From: DASYFG01 sp036498565
GTDB taxonomy: Bacteria; Bacillota; Bacilli; Lactobacillales; Lactobacillaceae
Direction: 5' to 3'
Length of the DNA: 64,000 bases
Assembly (NCBI GenBank): GCA_036498565.1
Contig: DASYFG010000001.1
Location: 42,988-106,987, forward strand
The translations under genes were made by a program, and so were the position numbers. Below are positions 49,489-56,715 of this stretch, piece after piece. The notes below the pieces were generated by a model. The model saw nothing but the letters and a program-made list of their open reading frames with translations. It was not told the DNA's origin and did not search any database. Each line of letters opens with the position of its first letter. Position 1 is the first letter of the stretch.

Positions 49489-50349
49489 GTGGCAAATCAC
49501 TTAGTATTACAGACAGATTTTGGTTTAGGTGATGGGGCAGTTAGTTCCATGTACGGCGTTGCATATCAAGTTAGTGATGACATCACTGTCAGTGATTTGA
49601 CGCATGGCGTGACACCGTTTAATATCTTTGAAGGGTCGTTTCGTTTATTTCAGACCTATCGTTATTGGCAAACGGGCACGGTTTTTGTGAGTGTTGTTGA
49701 TCCTGGCGTGGGATCAACACGTTTGTCGTTAGTGGCGCTTTTGACCAGCGGTCATTTGGTTGTGACACCAGATAATGGCACCTTGTCGCATTTGTTTGCG
49801 GAAGGCGTGGTGGCACAAGTGCGGGTAATTGATGAGACGATTGATCGTTTGCCAGGTTCTGAAAAATCATCAACGTTTCATGGACGCGATATTTATGCCT
49901 ATAACGGTGCGCGTTTAGCAAGTGGGCAATTGGCGTTTGCTGATGTTGGTCCGGTGTTGGCTTTGGATGACGTCGTGAAATTACCTTTGACGCCAGGCAA
50001 ATTAACTGACAATGGCACGCTAGTAGGGAATATTGATATTACGGATGTGAACTTTGGTTCGCTCTGGTCAAATATTCCCTTGGTGGCGTTTGAAAAAGTC
50101 GATGCCCAGTATGGTGATACATTCCAAGTCACTATTGAACACGAGGGACAGATTTTATTTGAAGAAGTTTTGCCCTATGTGCATACCTTTACGGACGTTG
50201 CGCCGGGTGAGCCGCTCATTTACATTAATTCGGTTTATACGGTTGCCTTGGGCGTGCACACCGGTAGCTTTGAACAGACGTATCACGTGGGTGCCGGGCC
50301 AGATTGGCAAATTAGTTTAATTAAAAAGGAGTCAAAAAATGACAAATAA
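49489..50349 (+). CDS. SAM hydroxide adenosyltransferase (DUF62 family)
   Basis: Hydrolyses S-adenosylmethionine to adenosine and methionine; the family also includes the fluorinase and chlorinase. 286 aa: [19 protein letters not shown] at the start, [20 protein letters not shown] and [15 protein letters not shown], then NFGSLWSNI of the C-terminal domain. The GTG at 49489 was chosen because GGAGG lies 8 bases upstream. It overlaps the S component gene by 11 bases and sits behind a Met T-box, tying it to methionine supply. Confidence 0.88.
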   Translation: MANHLVLQTDFGLGDGAVSSMYGVAYQVSDDITVSDLTHGVTPFNIFEGSFRLFQTYRYWQTGTVFVSVVDPGVGSTRLSLVALLTSGHLVVTPDNGTLSHLFAEGVVAQVRVIDETIDRLPGSEKSSTFHGRDIYAYNGARLASGQLAFADVGPVLALDDVVKLPLTPGKLTDNGTLVGNIDITDVNFGSLWSNIPLVAFEKVDAQYGDTFQVTIEHEGQILFEEVLPYVHTFTDVAPGEPLIYINSVYTVALGVHTGSFEQTYHVGAGPDWQISLIKKESKNDK

Positions 50350-50899
50350 AAAGAATAACTTGAACAGCATTACAGCTGTTGTGGCAACGGGAATCGGCGC
50401 GGCCGTTTTCTTTGTTTTAATGAAATTCGTGGCAATTCCAACGGGCGTGCCGAACACACAAATTAACGTGGCCGAAGGCTGGTTGGCATTGATTGCTGGT
50501 TTATTTGGCCCGGTGGTGGGCTTGTTCGTTGGCTTGATCGGGCACACGCTAAATGATTTGACGTATGGTTCACCATGGTGGTCTTGGGTATTGGCAGACG
50601 GTATCTTTGGCTTGTTATTGGGTCTAGCGAAGCGCCAATTAGATGTGCGCTATGGCACGCTCACAACGGCGAAGTTGGTGACGTTCAACATTTGGCAAAT
50701 TATTGCCAACGTGATTGCCTGGGTTGTGATTGCGCCGCTTGGTGACATTTTGATTTATCGTGAACCCGCGGCCAAAGTCTTTTTGCAAGGCGCGGTTGCT
50801 GCGGGCACCAATGCGATTTCGGTGGCGGTCATCGGCACGATTTTGTTGGTAGCTTATTCAAAATCACGCCCACAAAAGAGTTCATTGCGTAGTGAGTAG
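50339..50899 (+). CDS. ECF transporter S component, UPF0397 family (probable methionine-related)
   Basis: A 186-aa membrane substrate-binding subunit with about five or six hydrophobic helices and the UPF0397 features [37 protein letters not shown] and [12 protein letters not shown]. Members of this family next to ecfA/T under SAM-riboswitch or Met T-box control have been assigned to methionine or a methionine precursor (MtsT). The Met T-box here supports that. AAAAGGAG precedes the ATG. Confidence 0.85.
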   Translation: MTNKKNNLNSITAVVATGIGAAVFFVLMKFVAIPTGVPNTQINVAEGWLALIAGLFGPVVGLFVGLIGHTLNDLTYGSPWWSWVLADGIFGLLLGLAKRQLDVRYGTLTTAKLVTFNIWQIIANVIAWVVIAPLGDILIYREPAAKVFLQGAVAAGTNAISVAVIGTILLVAYSKSRPQKSSLRSE

Positions 50900-50948
50900 T
50901 TTGTTGCGTTTTAAAAGTGGCGATTTGCCACGTACATAGAGGTTAAAC

Positions 50949-52622
50949 ATGTCAATTATTGAATTAGAACAGGTCACGTTCAAATATCACGAGCAAGAAC
51001 AGCCGACTTTGAAGGGGATTTCTTTGACGATTGAACAAGGCGAGTTCGTTGTGATTGCTGGTGCGTCAGGTTCTGGTAAATCAACGTTGATGCGGTTATT
51101 AAATGGGCTAGCGCCGCATGCTTTTGCCGGGGAAGTGAGTGGGAGCTTGCGGTTGAATGGCCGCGATATTTTAGCGCAGGATATTTTTGAGCTATCGTTG
51201 CAAACTGGGACGGTGTTACAAGATAGCGATGCGCAATTTGTTGGCTTGACCGTTGGCGAAGACGTGGCGTTTGCGCTGGAAAATGACGCGGTGGAACGTT
51301 CGGTTTTGCAAGCACAAGTGACCAAATGGGCACAAGTGCTCGGCTTAAACGAACTACTCACACAAAATCCACAGGCGCTTTCTGGCGGGCAAAAACAACG
51401 CGTGGCGATTGCTGGCGTGTTGATTGACGACAGTCCGGTTTTGTTATTCGATGAACCGTTGGCGAGTTTGGATCCGCAGGCGAGCCAGGCGACCTTGGCG
51501 TTGCTCCAAAATCTACGGCAGCAAAATCCGGCGTTAACCATTATCGTGATCGAACATCGTTTGGAAGATATTTTAGCGGCGGGAATTGATCGATTATTGA
51601 TTTTGAACGCGGGAGAAATTGTCGCCGACACGACGCCGGATTTGGCGTTACGAGCGGACGTTTTACGCCAAAATGGGTTGGCTGAACCGCTATATATGAG
51701 TTGGTTGCGACAGGCCGAGGTTGATTTGAATGCGGTTGTGGATTTGATCAATCCGGATTTGATGGGGTTTAAAAATCAATTGAATAGCGTTCGTCAACCG
51801 GTCGATGCGAGTGTGCTTGGGGATGCGGTGATTGAAGTGCGCGGGCTTGATTTTAGTTATGATCGGCCGTTGTTTCATGATTTAAATGTCGCGATTCCAC
51901 GCGGCGAAGTTGTGGCGATTGTTGGCAAAAATGGTTCAGGCAAAACGACGTTCAATCATTTATTAACGGGATTTTTGACGCCAATGGCGGGCGATATTTT
52001 GGTGGACGGACAGTCGATTTTGTCCTTGTCAATCAAAGAGCGCGCCGAAAAAATTGGTTACGTGCTGCAAAATCCAAATCACATGATCACCCAACAAACG
52101 GTGTTTGAAGAAGTGGCGAGTGGGTTGCGCTTGCGTGATGCCGCTGCCGAGCAAATTGATTTGCGCGTGCGCGAAACCTTGCGCCAACTGGACTTAGACG
52201 GCATGCGCAACTGGCCGATTAGTGCCTTGAGTTACGGACAAAAAAAGCGTTTGACCATCGCCAGTGTCTTGGTTTTAGCTCCCAAAGTGTTGATTTTAGA
52301 TGAACCCACGGCGGGACAAGATGAGCGCCATGCAGCAGCGCTATTGGCGACTTTGCGGCGTTTGCAAACGGCTGGCACGACAATCATGATTGTCACGCAC
52401 GATATGAATTTATTGGCCAAATTCACCACGCAGGCGCTAGTCTTAGTTGATGGAAAAATTTTGGCGCAATTACCGCCAGCAGAATTATTAGCTGATGAAA
52501 ATTTGGTGGCGCAAGCGAATTTGCGCACAACGAGCATTCAAAGCTTGGCGCAGACATTAGGTTTAACAGACGTTGCACAAATTAACGCAGCGGTGACACG
52601 GGAGGTGGCAAATGGCGATTAA
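50949..52622 (+). CDS. ECF transporter ATPase, duplicated (EcfA-type, two domains)
   Basis: A single 557-aa polypeptide with two ABC ATPase domains. First: AGASGSGKSTLMRLLNG, LSGGQKQRVAIAGVL, VLLFDEPLASLD. Second: VGKNGSGKTTFNHLLTG, LSYGQKKRLTIASVL, VLILDEPTAGQD. This replaces the separate EcfA and EcfA' seen in group II systems. It powers the S component upstream, with the T component encoded next. A hairpin (GTGGC/GCCAC, 50917-50931) lies in the 49-base gap before it. Overlaps the T gene by 11 bases. Confidence 0.92.
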   Translation: MSIIELEQVTFKYHEQEQPTLKGISLTIEQGEFVVIAGASGSGKSTLMRLLNGLAPHAFAGEVSGSLRLNGRDILAQDIFELSLQTGTVLQDSDAQFVGLTVGEDVAFALENDAVERSVLQAQVTKWAQVLGLNELLTQNPQALSGGQKQRVAIAGVLIDDSPVLLFDEPLASLDPQASQATLALLQNLRQQNPALTIIVIEHRLEDILAAGIDRLLILNAGEIVADTTPDLALRADVLRQNGLAEPLYMSWLRQAEVDLNAVVDLINPDLMGFKNQLNSVRQPVDASVLGDAVIEVRGLDFSYDRPLFHDLNVAIPRGEVVAIVGKNGSGKTTFNHLLTGFLTPMAGDILVDGQSILSLSIKERAEKIGYVLQNPNHMITQQTVFEEVASGLRLRDAAAEQIDLRVRETLRQLDLDGMRNWPISALSYGQKKRLTIASVLVLAPKVLILDEPTAGQDERHAAALLATLRRLQTAGTTIMIVTHDMNLLAKFTTQALVLVDGKILAQLPPAELLADENLVAQANLRTTSIQSLAQTLGLTDVAQINAAVTREVANGD

Positions 52623-53445
52623 GTCGGTTTTTGGTTATCAAGCGCGTTTGGGTTGGGCGAATCGGTTGACGGCTGGGAGCAAATTGCTTGGTTTTTTGTT
52701 GTTGACGACGATTGGCATGATTTCTTATGACACGCGCTTTTTGTTGGCGCTTGCCGTTGGTGCATTTGGCTTGCTGATGAGTGCGGGGATTGCGTGGCGC
52801 GAGTATCGGCTGCTAATTCAATTGGTGGTCGGCGTGGCGTTGATTAATTTGGTGATGATTTTTGTTTTGGCGCCGTCGTATGGCGTGCATTTGTACGGCG
52901 CGCGCGATGTCATTTTTGGGAGCGGCTACTTTGCGCTGACACAACAGCAATTACTTTATGAAACGAATTTGTTTTTGAAGTATGTTTTTGCCTTGCCGTT
53001 GGCGATTATTTTGTTATTTACAACGCATCCGAGCGAATTTGCCGCTGGTTTGAATAAAATCGGGATTTCTTATAAAATCGCTTACGCTTTTGCCTTGGCG
53101 TTGCGCTACATTCCTGACGTACAAAGTGATTATCAACATATTCATTTGGCACAAGAAGCGCGCGGTTATGAAATTTCTAAAAAGGCATCGCTTTTACATC
53201 GTGTCAAAGGCAACGCGCAGATTATTCTGCCGTTAGTTTTCGCCAGTTTGAATCGCATCGAAACCATCAGTCAGGCCATGGCGTTGCGCCGTTTTGGGCG
53301 TCATCGCAAACGTACTTGGTACAGCGAACGGCCGTTTAAAAGATTGGATTGGGTTGTGTTGTTAGTGGCTTTGCTGATTGTTGGAATTGGAGTTATTTTG
53401 TTAATTGTGAATCACGGTCGCTTCTGGCGTCCGTTTTCAACGTAA
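52612..53445 (+). CDS. ECF transporter T component
   Basis: The membrane coupling subunit, 277 aa, with about six hydrophobic segments. The coupling-helix motifs are AQEARGYEIS and AMALRRFGRHRKR, each with the typical A-R-G/A-R-R core. Completes the S-AA-T operon. The ATG lies inside the end of the ATPase gene, with GGGAGG 6 bases upstream. Confidence 0.9.
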   Translation: MAIKSVFGYQARLGWANRLTAGSKLLGFLLLTTIGMISYDTRFLLALAVGAFGLLMSAGIAWREYRLLIQLVVGVALINLVMIFVLAPSYGVHLYGARDVIFGSGYFALTQQQLLYETNLFLKYVFALPLAIILLFTTHPSEFAAGLNKIGISYKIAYAFALALRYIPDVQSDYQHIHLAQEARGYEISKKASLLHRVKGNAQIILPLVFASLNRIETISQAMALRRFGRHRKRTWYSERPFKRLDWVVLLVALLIVGIGVILLIVNHGRFWRPFST

Positions 53446-53499
53446 CGAATACTAAATAGCACCATTTTAGTTGTGAATGTTAGGAAACAGAGAGAAGAT

Positions 53500-54168
53500 A
53501 TGTTAACCATTTTTAAACGTGAGTTGAGTGACGCACTTGTTAGTGTGCGAAGTATTATTTTATTGGTGATTTTATTTTTAATGACCAGTCTGGTCTATCA
53601 AAACAAAGCGGCAATTTCAATTGTTTTGAGTCCATCTGAATTTGGTTTGTTGATATTGGGTGTTGCCTTGTTCATGATTGGCATTTTTATGTTTTTGACG
53701 TTCACTTCATCAATCACGCAAGAACTTGCTAATCAAACAATTCGTTATATTGTGCCTTATCTTTCACGTACTAAATATCTACTGGCCAAATATTTTTCAA
53801 TGGTTGCCTATGGTGTGATCATGGTGATTTTGTCAATGGGGCTCGATTTTTTCGTGACTGGTACGGTGAATCTAAAATTCGCCGTCACTGGTTTAGGTTT
53901 TGTCATGTTGATTTCGGCCATCATGGTCTTGATTTCTTTGGTGGCGGTTAATGTGCGACTAGCAACTTTTTCAGGCATTTTAATGGCACTTGGTTTTCCA
54001 ATATTGACTTTTTGGGCAAGTACAACATCGAATAAACTGTTATCAAATCTACAGTATTTGTCACCATATCGCTACTTGGATTTTAACTGGTGGCTAGTCG
54101 TGCCATTTATTGCTAGCGTTGTATTGATGTATGTTAGCCAACAACTATTTGTGAAAAAGGCGGTGTAA
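53500..54168 (+). CDS. ABC-2 type transporter permease
   Basis: A 222-aa membrane protein with six hydrophobic segments and an early basic loop (MLTIFKRELSDALVSVRSII). It resembles ABC-2 permeases of peptide, antibiotic or sodium export systems (NatB/BcrB-like). ATG at 53500 has a weak purine-rich AGAGAGAAG. It is one base before the ATPase gene. The region 53450-55000 is visibly more AT-rich than the ECF genes next door. Confidence 0.8.
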   Translation: MLTIFKRELSDALVSVRSIILLVILFLMTSLVYQNKAAISIVLSPSEFGLLILGVALFMIGIFMFLTFTSSITQELANQTIRYIVPYLSRTKYLLAKYFSMVAYGVIMVILSMGLDFFVTGTVNLKFAVTGLGFVMLISAIMVLISLVAVNVRLATFSGILMALGFPILTFWASTTSNKLLSNLQYLSPYRYLDFNWWLVVPFIASVVLMYVSQQLFVKKAV

Positions 54169-54169
54169 A

Positions 54170-54979
54170 ATGATTGAATTAAAAAACATTACCAAGTCAT
54201 TTGCGAATAAAAATGTTTTAAAAGACGTCAATTTAACCATCGCTAATGGCAAAATTACGAGTTTGATTGGCGCAAACGGCGCAGGAAAATCAACAACAAT
54301 CGGCATTATTGCCAATTATTTCCCAAAAACTGGTGGCGAAGTTCAAAGAAATACATTGAGTATCATGCCTGACGCTGAAACCGTTTATGGTAATTGGACG
54401 GGTAAGAAATTTTTGACATTCATGTCTGATTTAAAGGGCGGCATTGCGCACGAAGAATGGCAAGAGTTAGCTTTGAAACTAGGCATTCAAGATAGTTTGA
54501 ACAAGAAAATTAAAGGTTATTCCTTTGGCATGAAGAAAAAATTGTCGTTCATTCAAGCTTTTATCGGTAATTTTGATACGTACATTTTTGACGAACCAAC
54601 ATCAGGAGTGGACGTGCCTAGCGCGGAGTTGATGATGAGTCTGCTCAATGAACTAAAAGTCCGGAACAAGGCGATTTTGTTGACGTCACATAATTTGGAT
54701 GAGTTGCAACGTGTGAGTGACGTTATTTATATTTTGCGTGATGGCGTGACCGAATTGTTTAATCAGACAGAAAATCTGGCTGATAATCGAGTTTATTATA
54801 TTCAAGTCCAAAACCCAAAAACTGTATCAGGGTTAAATCTGACAAATAGTCAATATGAATTTACTGGGACAGTGAACCAACTTCAACCAGTTATTCAAAC
54901 GTTATTGAATGAGCAACTTATTATTGAATCTATTCAGGTTGAACAGGAAACGTTAGCACAAGCTGTGTTTAGTAAATAA
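54170..54979 (+). CDS. ABC transporter ATPase (partner of ABC-2 permease)
   Basis: A 269-aa ATPase: Walker A LIGANGAGKSTTIG, signature YSFGMKKKLSF (a degenerate LSGGQ, as in ABC-2 exporters), Walker B TYIFDEPTSGVD, and the switch His in LTSHNLDEL. The C-terminal 70 residues are a small extra domain. Pairs with the preceding permease; substrate unknown. Confidence 0.88.
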   Translation: MIELKNITKSFANKNVLKDVNLTIANGKITSLIGANGAGKSTTIGIIANYFPKTGGEVQRNTLSIMPDAETVYGNWTGKKFLTFMSDLKGGIAHEEWQELALKLGIQDSLNKKIKGYSFGMKKKLSFIQAFIGNFDTYIFDEPTSGVDVPSAELMMSLLNELKVRNKAILLTSHNLDELQRVSDVIYILRDGVTELFNQTENLADNRVYYIQVQNPKTVSGLNLTNSQYEFTGTVNQLQPVIQTLLNEQLIIESIQVEQETLAQAVFSK

Positions 54980-55016
54980 GGGGATGACAGAGTTCCTGTT
55001 AAACCTGACGGATAAT

Positions 55017-55055
55017 AAAAAGAGTTTACTTCGTGACGAAGTAAACTCTTTTTTT
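55017..55055 (+). terminator. Intrinsic terminator
   Basis: AGAGTTTACTTCG pairs with CGAAGTAAACTCT around TGA, followed by seven T. Confidence 0.92.
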
Positions 55056-55120
55056 GTTGTGGGTTGCCTAGAATTATTTTTTAGTAAAACAAATGAAATA
55101 AAGAAAAACCACTAAATAAC

Positions 55121-55190
55121 TGCTCCACCTGGATTCGAACCAGGGACCTGCGCATTAACAGTGCGTTATTCTACCACTGAACTATGGAGC
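55121..55190 (-). tRNA. tRNA-Asn (anticodon GTT)
   Basis: Acceptor GCTCCAT pairs with GTGGAGC, the anticodon loop is TGTTAAT, and the T-arm reads CTGGTTCGAATCCAG. At 70 nt it is slightly short. CCA is not encoded. Confidence 0.88.
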
Positions 55191-55243
55191 AATGTTTTAT
55201 CAACGAAAATAATCATAACATGGCAACAATTTTAATGCAACAC

Positions 55244-55741
55244 TTACTTTTCTAATAAATCAACAAACGGTGCGCCAACTAATGTCGCAATATCCGTCGG
55301 CAAAACTTTATTACTGCGCCCCAATTCACCAGCGCTCACCGCGATAAACGGCGCTGTGGCCGCGGTTTGATCAAAGAAAATCGGAAAATGTTTGTTATGC
55401 CAAATCCCAACCGGATTATTCGCGCCGTGCACGTAACCGGTGGTTTTCTGCAAATCTTTCAATGGCAGCATCACCACTTTTTTGTTGCCACTTGCACTCG
55501 CCAGTTTTTTCAAAGACAGATGCTCGGTGATTGGCACAACTGCGACCAGCGGACCAGTTTTGTCACCAGTAGCGGCTAGGGTTTTGTAAATATCGCTTTC
55601 TTGCATACCAAATGCCGCCAACGTTGCCTGGCGTTGCGCGTCACTTTTGTCCAATAGTGTCCAAGTTAAAGATTCATAGGAAATATCGTGCTTGTCAAGA
55701 ATCTGTTCGACAAGTGTTTTCTTGATTTTTTTCTTTACCAT
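55244..55741 (-). CDS. ybaK: Aminoacyl-tRNA deacylase, YbaK/EbsC family
   Basis: Removes wrongly attached amino acids, typically Cys from tRNA-Pro. 165 aa, with VVPITEHLSLKKLASASGNK and TTGYVHGANNPVGI, the family signatures including the conserved Lys and Gly-rich loop. A TGA-TAAACT box (complement of 55748-55753) ends six bases before the ATG and there is no Shine-Dalgarno, so this mRNA appears leaderless. Divergent from a GntR gene with the same arrangement. Confidence 0.88.
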   Translation of the reverse strand: MVKKKIKKTLVEQILDKHDISYESLTWTLLDKSDAQRQATLAAFGMQESDIYKTLAATGDKTGPLVAVVPITEHLSLKKLASASGNKKVVMLPLKDLQKTTGYVHGANNPVGIWHNKHFPIFFDQTAATAPFIAVSAGELGRSNKVLPTDIATLVGAPFVDLLEK

Positions 55742-55747
55742 GCTTTT

Positions 55748-55753
55748 AGTTTA
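55748..55753 (-). promoter_or_regulatory. -10 box of leaderless ybaK mRNA
   Basis: TAAACT on the minus strand with a TG extension, six bases before the ATG at 55741; TTGGAC -35 with a 16-bp spacer. Confidence 0.6.
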
Positions 55754-55804
55754 TCATATTTGTCAAGCGGTCCAACCAATTTGAAAAGGTGTGACCATTT
55801 TTGC

Positions 55805-55810
55805 TATAAT
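55805..55810 (+). promoter_or_regulatory. -10 box of leaderless gntR mRNA
   Basis: TATAAT, GACGAA, ATG at 55817. The longer frame from 55688 would start upstream of the promoter. Confidence 0.7.
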
Positions 55811-55816
55811 GACGAA

Positions 55817-56551
55817 ATGACAGAAACTATTTTTGGCCGGGTGGCCCAAGACCTTAAAGACCGAATTTACGCGGGTGAATTCGCGACCAAACTCAAGTTG
55901 CCAGACGAACGCTCGCTGGCTGACTATTATCAAGTAAGCCGCAGCTCAATCAAACGCGCGCTAACCACGCTCGCGCAACAAGGGATTATATTCAAAAAAC
56001 GTGGTAGTGGGACGTTCGTGAATCCGTTGTATTTGAAAAATCAATCTTTATTTCATTATGAAGGGTCCAATTTAGGCGTAACGGATTCGTTTCGGAGTAG
56101 CAGCGGGCAAGCGCCAACGATTGAAATGCTGGATTTTAGCGTGGTCGCACCCACGCCAGAACAACAACGTGTGTTGTTTTTGACCGAAGAAGATTATGTT
56201 TACCGTTTGCAACGTTTGCGCCGGTTAAATGGCGTTCCGTTCATGATTGAAGATGGATTTATTCCCGTCAAAATTTTGCCGGAATTAACGGAACAAACAG
56301 CGCAAGAATCCATCTTTAATTACGTTGAAGCCCTCAAAAAACAAACGGTGACCAAATCCTACATGTCCGTGATGGCTCAACCAAGCACCGACCGCGATCA
56401 ACAATTACTGGAACTCAAGCCAAATGAACCGGTTGGTATCATGGAAGGGATTTTCTTTTTGGATGACGGCACGCCAATGGAATTTTCAACGATGCGTTTG
56501 CATTATCAATACTTGCATTACAACGCATTTGTTAGTTTGGACGGCGAATAA
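55817..56551 (+). CDS. GntR family regulator with UTRA domain
   Basis: A 244-aa regulator: winged helix (residues 1-70, LPDERSLADYYQVSRSSIKR then GTFVNPLYL) and UTRA ligand domain (about 95-235, EDYVYRLQRLRRLNGVPFMI, LDDGTPMEFSTMRLHYQY). It sits just upstream of and in the same direction as phosphoketolase, so it could sense a sugar phosphate and control xfp; this is inference from position. Confidence 0.85.
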   Translation: MTETIFGRVAQDLKDRIYAGEFATKLKLPDERSLADYYQVSRSSIKRALTTLAQQGIIFKKRGSGTFVNPLYLKNQSLFHYEGSNLGVTDSFRSSSGQAPTIEMLDFSVVAPTPEQQRVLFLTEEDYVYRLQRLRRLNGVPFMIEDGFIPVKILPELTEQTAQESIFNYVEALKKQTVTKSYMSVMAQPSTDRDQQLLELKPNEPVGIMEGIFFLDDGTPMEFSTMRLHYQYLHYNAFVSLDGE

Positions 56552-56605
56552 TTTTGACGTAAAGACGTTTTTTACAATTGGACCGCACCAATTTAAATAA
56601 AAAAG

Positions 56606-56634
56606 TTGAACCGCTAGCTAAATTGCGGTACAAT
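56606..56634 (+). promoter_or_regulatory. Promoter of the phosphoketolase gene
   Basis: TTGAAC (56606-56611), 17-bp spacer, TACAAT (56629-56634). The leader is about 68 nt. Confidence 0.75.
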
Positions 56635-56661
56635 GGTCGTGTAAATAACGGAGGTCGATTC

Positions 56662-56715
56662 GTGGTTTACGATTCTCTAAATCTAAAAATAAGGAGTGTT
56701 AATCTCACATGGTAG
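56662..56715 (+). CDS. Possible 17-codon leader ORF overlapping the xfp start
   Basis: GTG preceded by CGGAGG with 7 bases spacing. It reads [17 protein letters not shown] and stops at TAG 56713-56715, overlapping the first codons of xfp by 7 bases. Translation of it would place a terminating ribosome on the xfp start, whose own AAGGAG is 12 bases away. Could be chance. Confidence 0.4.
   Translation: MVYDSLNLKIRSVNLTW

Noticed and set aside
50987..51751. 254-codon open frame on the minus strand
   Set aside because: Antisense of the first EcfA domain; composition is that of a shadow frame and no ribosome site is present.
55688..55816. 43-residue N-terminal extension of the GntR regulator
   Set aside because: It lies upstream of the promoter used here and is Cys/Phe-rich, unlike GntR proteins; the ATG at 55817 fits.
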